From: Bradyrhizobium sp.
Lineage (GTDB): Bacteria > Pseudomonadota > Alphaproteobacteria > Rhizobiales > Xanthobacteraceae
Reading direction: 5' to 3'
Assembly: GCA_028290305.1 (NCBI GenBank)
Contig: JAQGKC010000495.1
Coordinates: forward strand, 1 to 48,515
Length of the DNA stretch: 48,515 bases
Below the pieces are notes generated by a model. The model was not told the origin of the DNA. It searched no databases and saw only the letters and a list, made by a program, of their open reading frames with translations. Positions 46,402 to 48,515 of this stretch are shown piece after piece. Numbering within the stretch: position 1 is the first letter of the stretch; each line of letters opens with the position of its first letter. The position numbers were made by a program, and so were the translations under genes.

Positions 46402-48033
46402 CTATGCCTGCTTCGGCACCACCAGCGCATCGGCAATGGTGGCGCCCTGTCCTTCGGGGTGGACCAGCACCGGATTGATCTCGATTTCTGAAATTTGCTG
46501 GCGGTATTGCGCAGCAAGCACCGAGATCTGCGAGATCAGTTGCGACAGCGCCGGGATGTCGGTTTTCGCCGCGCCTCTGAAACCGCTGAGCAGGGGCGCC
46601 GCCTTGAGCTCGGCCAGCATGGCGGAAGCCTCAGCCGCACTCACCGGCGCCGGCCGGTAGATCACATCCCTGAACAGTTCCGTGGTGATGCCGCCGAGGC
46701 CGACCATGACCATTGGACCGAATGTGGCATCGAGCATGGTGCCGACAATGATCTCGACACCTCTTTTGGCCATCGGACCGACCAGAACGCCCTGAATGGC
46801 AGCGTCTGGCCGATGCCGGCGCGCGTTTTCCAGCAGCGTCTGGTATGCCGCGAACGCCTCGCCCTTGGTCGCGATATTGACGCGCACGCCGCCGACTTCG
46901 CTCTTGTGCGGGATGTCGCGCGACTGGATCTTCATCACCAGCGGAAAGCCCACGCGCGCGATCGCTTCGTCGAGCGCCGTTTTCTCCGTCACCAAAACCT
47001 CATCAGGCAACGCAATACCGGCGTCGCGCAGCAGCGATTTGCTGTCGAATTCGGAAAGTGACGCGGATGTCAGGTGCGCGGAGACATCGCGTAACGCCGA
47101 CGCCGCGGCATCGGCCGGCGGCGCCAGCTTGAATTTCGCGAGTTGAACCATCTGACGCATGGCAACGCCGACATGGGTCAACCCCGACAGCACCACGGCG
47201 CCCGACGCCGCCAGCTCCGTCCGCGCGAAGTCGGATGGCAGCGTGTAGGAGTAAAACACGATCGGCTTGTTCTGAGCATCGATGACGGGCTTCAACTCGA
47301 CCTGCTTGAACGGCATCCGGGTTTCGCTCGACAGCGACAGCACCACCAGAATGGCATCGACCTCGTCGGAGACGTCGAGCAGATCGATGCTCTTCTGCAA
47401 TCCGCCGCTGTGCACGCCCTGCGCGGTAACATCGATCGGGTTGCGCGCCGAACCATAGGACGGAAGCAGCGCGCGGATCTCCGTCTGGATCGGCTCGGAA
47501 AGCTCCGGCACCTGCAGGCCCTGCATCGAGACCGTGTCTGCGCCCCAGATGCCTGCGCCGCCCGAGACTGTGAGAACGGCAACGCGGTCGCCTTTGGGCA
47601 AGGGATTGCTGGTCAGCACCGCGGCAATGGTGACGGCCTCGTCGAGATCGTTGGAGACGATAAAACCGTACTTGGCGAACACCGCGTCGTAGGCTGCCGA
47701 CCAGCCGGCCATGCTGGCGGTGTGCGAGGCCGCGGCACGCTCGCCCGCGCCGGAGCGGCCAACCTTGGTGACGATGACGGGCTTGCCGGTTTCCGCGGCG
47801 CGACGGGCAGCGGCGAGAAATTTATCGACGTCGCGAATACCCTCGATGAACAGCAGGATCACGTCGGTCGAGGCATCCTGCACCATGTAGTCGAGTTCGA
47901 CACGCCAGGGCCCGGACTGGGCTGGTTGGCGGTCTGGCCGGCTGAGGTGGTTGCGGTCCCGTTTTGCGGAGCGTAGGCAGAGCAACCGGTGAGAAGCAGG
48001 CAAAGGCAGAAAGGTGCAGAGAGACGCATACAT
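46402..48033 (-). pseudogene. ADP-forming acyl-CoA synthetase, 5'-truncated and fused to foreign leader
   Basis: From about residue 47 (coordinate 47895 downwards) the protein matches ADP-forming acetyl/acyl-CoA synthetases: LDYMVQDASTDVILLFIEGIRD, SHTASMAGWSAAYDAVF (the phospho-His segment), TVSGGAGIWGADT, YGSARNPIDVTAQG, PLVMKIQSRDIPHKSEVGGV and IEINPVLVHPEGQG of the ATP-grasp half. The family's N-terminal CoA-binding Rossmann domain (about 150-200 residues) is absent. The first 46 residues are instead out-of-frame sequence of a lipoprotein gene start (see 47859-48029). The remaining 497 residues could still be translated from ATG 48033, but without the CoA-binding domain activity is doubtful. 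It faces the dehydrogenase/hydratase operon, with which an intact copy would fit. Confidence 0.75.
47859..48029 (-). pseudogene. Truncated lipoprotein gene start at the deletion junction
   Basis: On the minus strand, ATG 48029 has GGAGG seven bases upstream and encodes MRLSAPFCLCLLLTGCSAYAPQNG, a lipoprotein signal with lipobox LTGC, followed by TATTSAGQTANQPSPGPGVSNS. Beyond about 47895-47907 it reads the acyl-CoA synthetase DNA out of frame and stops at 47861-47859. The real lipoprotein gene has lost its 3' part; the join with the synthetase interior indicates a deletion or rearrangement here. Confidence 0.65.
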
Positions 48034-48233
48034 GAGCCTCCGGGGGAGATGGACGTAATCCCTCGTGAGGCGTTAACCGGTGAACACCGCGTTTATTCCG
48101 TGCCGTGATTTCAGAGCGCAGGGCCCTGGTTGCAATGAGAAAAGAGAATCGATATTCGGAGGGATACGAATTTGCAACGGCTTCGAACGCGCGAGAGGTC
48201 GAGATCACGAAGATCCAAACGATCTAAGAGCGT

Positions 48234-48428
48234 CTAGCGAGTGGCGGCGAGGCGGGCGACGGTGAAGAAGCAGACGGCGGCGATTGCGATGAGGCAGGCG
48301 CGCACGGTCCAGCCGGGCACGGGGCGAGCGAGGATGCCGCTATCGCCGATCTCAAAGGTTTGATAGAGGGCGAAGATGCCCACGCCCGCGAGTGCTGCGA
48401 GTTCGAGAAAACTAAGTACGCCTTCCAT
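48234..48428 (-). CDS. Small two-helix membrane protein
   Basis: 64 residues starting ATG 48428 behind CAGGAGCAGG, encoding MEGVLSFLELAALAGVGIFALYQTF (first membrane segment, about 5-25) and WTVRACLIAIAAVCFFTVARL (second, about 40-60), joined by a GDSGILARPVPG loop. Clear ribosome site and hydrophobic pattern support a real gene. Function unknown. Confidence 0.6.
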   Translation of the reverse strand: MEGVLSFLELAALAGVGIFALYQTFEIGDSGILARPVPGWTVRACLIAIAAVCFFTVARLAATR

Positions 48429-48515
48429 CCTGCTCCTGCGCTGAAGAGACTGTTCGTGAGAAGAGATGCGGGGAAGGGCTGCGAGGACGCAGAGGGTTTG
48501 TTCGTGATGAGGAAC

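Overview
The window looks like chromosomal DNA of a soil alphaproteobacterium of the Bradyrhizobium type. The evidence is high-GC coding sequence, a DUF3551 secreted peptide, a fossil of the ABC_sub_bind family, CREA-family small helical proteins, caspase-like proteins with coiled coils, and several intergenic palindromic elements familiar from Bradyrhizobium genomes. The assignment is inferred from gene content; no rRNA or marker gene is present. I see one tRNA, tRNA-Arg(CCU), and no CRISPR array, prophage or intact insertion sequence.

Layout. 0-6.7 kb: the 5' end of a ferredoxin-NADP reductase gene; a two-gene operon pairing a cyanophycin-synthetase-like ATP-grasp enzyme with a FolC/Mur-type ligase; two small unknown genes; a 14-repeat TPR glycosyltransferase-like protein; and a frameshifted membrane protein. 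6.6-8.9 kb: a Na+/dicarboxylate symporter in an operon with a GltI-type periplasmic binding protein. 9.1-17.9 kb: an aromatic catabolic island converging on gentisate. It has an NADPH oxidoreductase, a flavin hydroxylase of the salicylyl-CoA 5-hydroxylase type, an aryl-CoA ligase, 3-hydroxybenzoate 6-hydroxylase, a MarR regulator, maleylpyruvate isomerase and gentisate 1,2-dioxygenase, followed by a cytosine-deaminase-like amidohydrolase. No fumarylpyruvate hydrolase is visible. 18.0-20.7 kb: a complete NMT1/SsuA-type ABC importer.

20.7-26.7 kb is a decaying region. It contains palindromic repeats, a ketopantoate reductase broken by a 7-bp tandem duplication, and a 3' scrap of an alpha/beta hydrolase whose intact homologue lies 3.4 kb away. 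Between the two hydrolase copies sit two secreted proteins and a secreted caspase-like protein. One of the secreted proteins and the caspase share a KCF-x-FNGK-x-YCE motif. 26.6-36.5 kb: tRNA-Arg, a LysR regulator, small secreted and membrane proteins, a divergent patatin-like protein of lower GC, a 1120-residue SAM/adenylate-cyclase/AAA-ATPase protein translationally coupled to a degraded ABC_sub_bind gene, a pair of tandem paralogous small proteins, and a zinc-ribbon peptide. 36.5-42.8 kb: a DUF1007 protein behind a Zur-like palindrome, secreted proteins including a CAP-domain protein, an MgtC-family protein, an intact PanE, YidB, a GlsB/YeaQ membrane protein and a short-chain dehydrogenase. 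43.2-48.4 kb: a CoA-thioester catabolism cluster of two acyl-CoA dehydrogenases and an enoyl-CoA hydratase. Facing it is an ADP-forming acyl-CoA synthetase whose 5' third has been lost and replaced by the start of a lipoprotein gene.

Most interesting for follow-up: the split ATP-grasp/Mur-ligase pair at 0.5-2.8 kb, the caspase and secreted proteins with the shared C-terminal motif, and the chimeric deletion junction near 47.9 kb.
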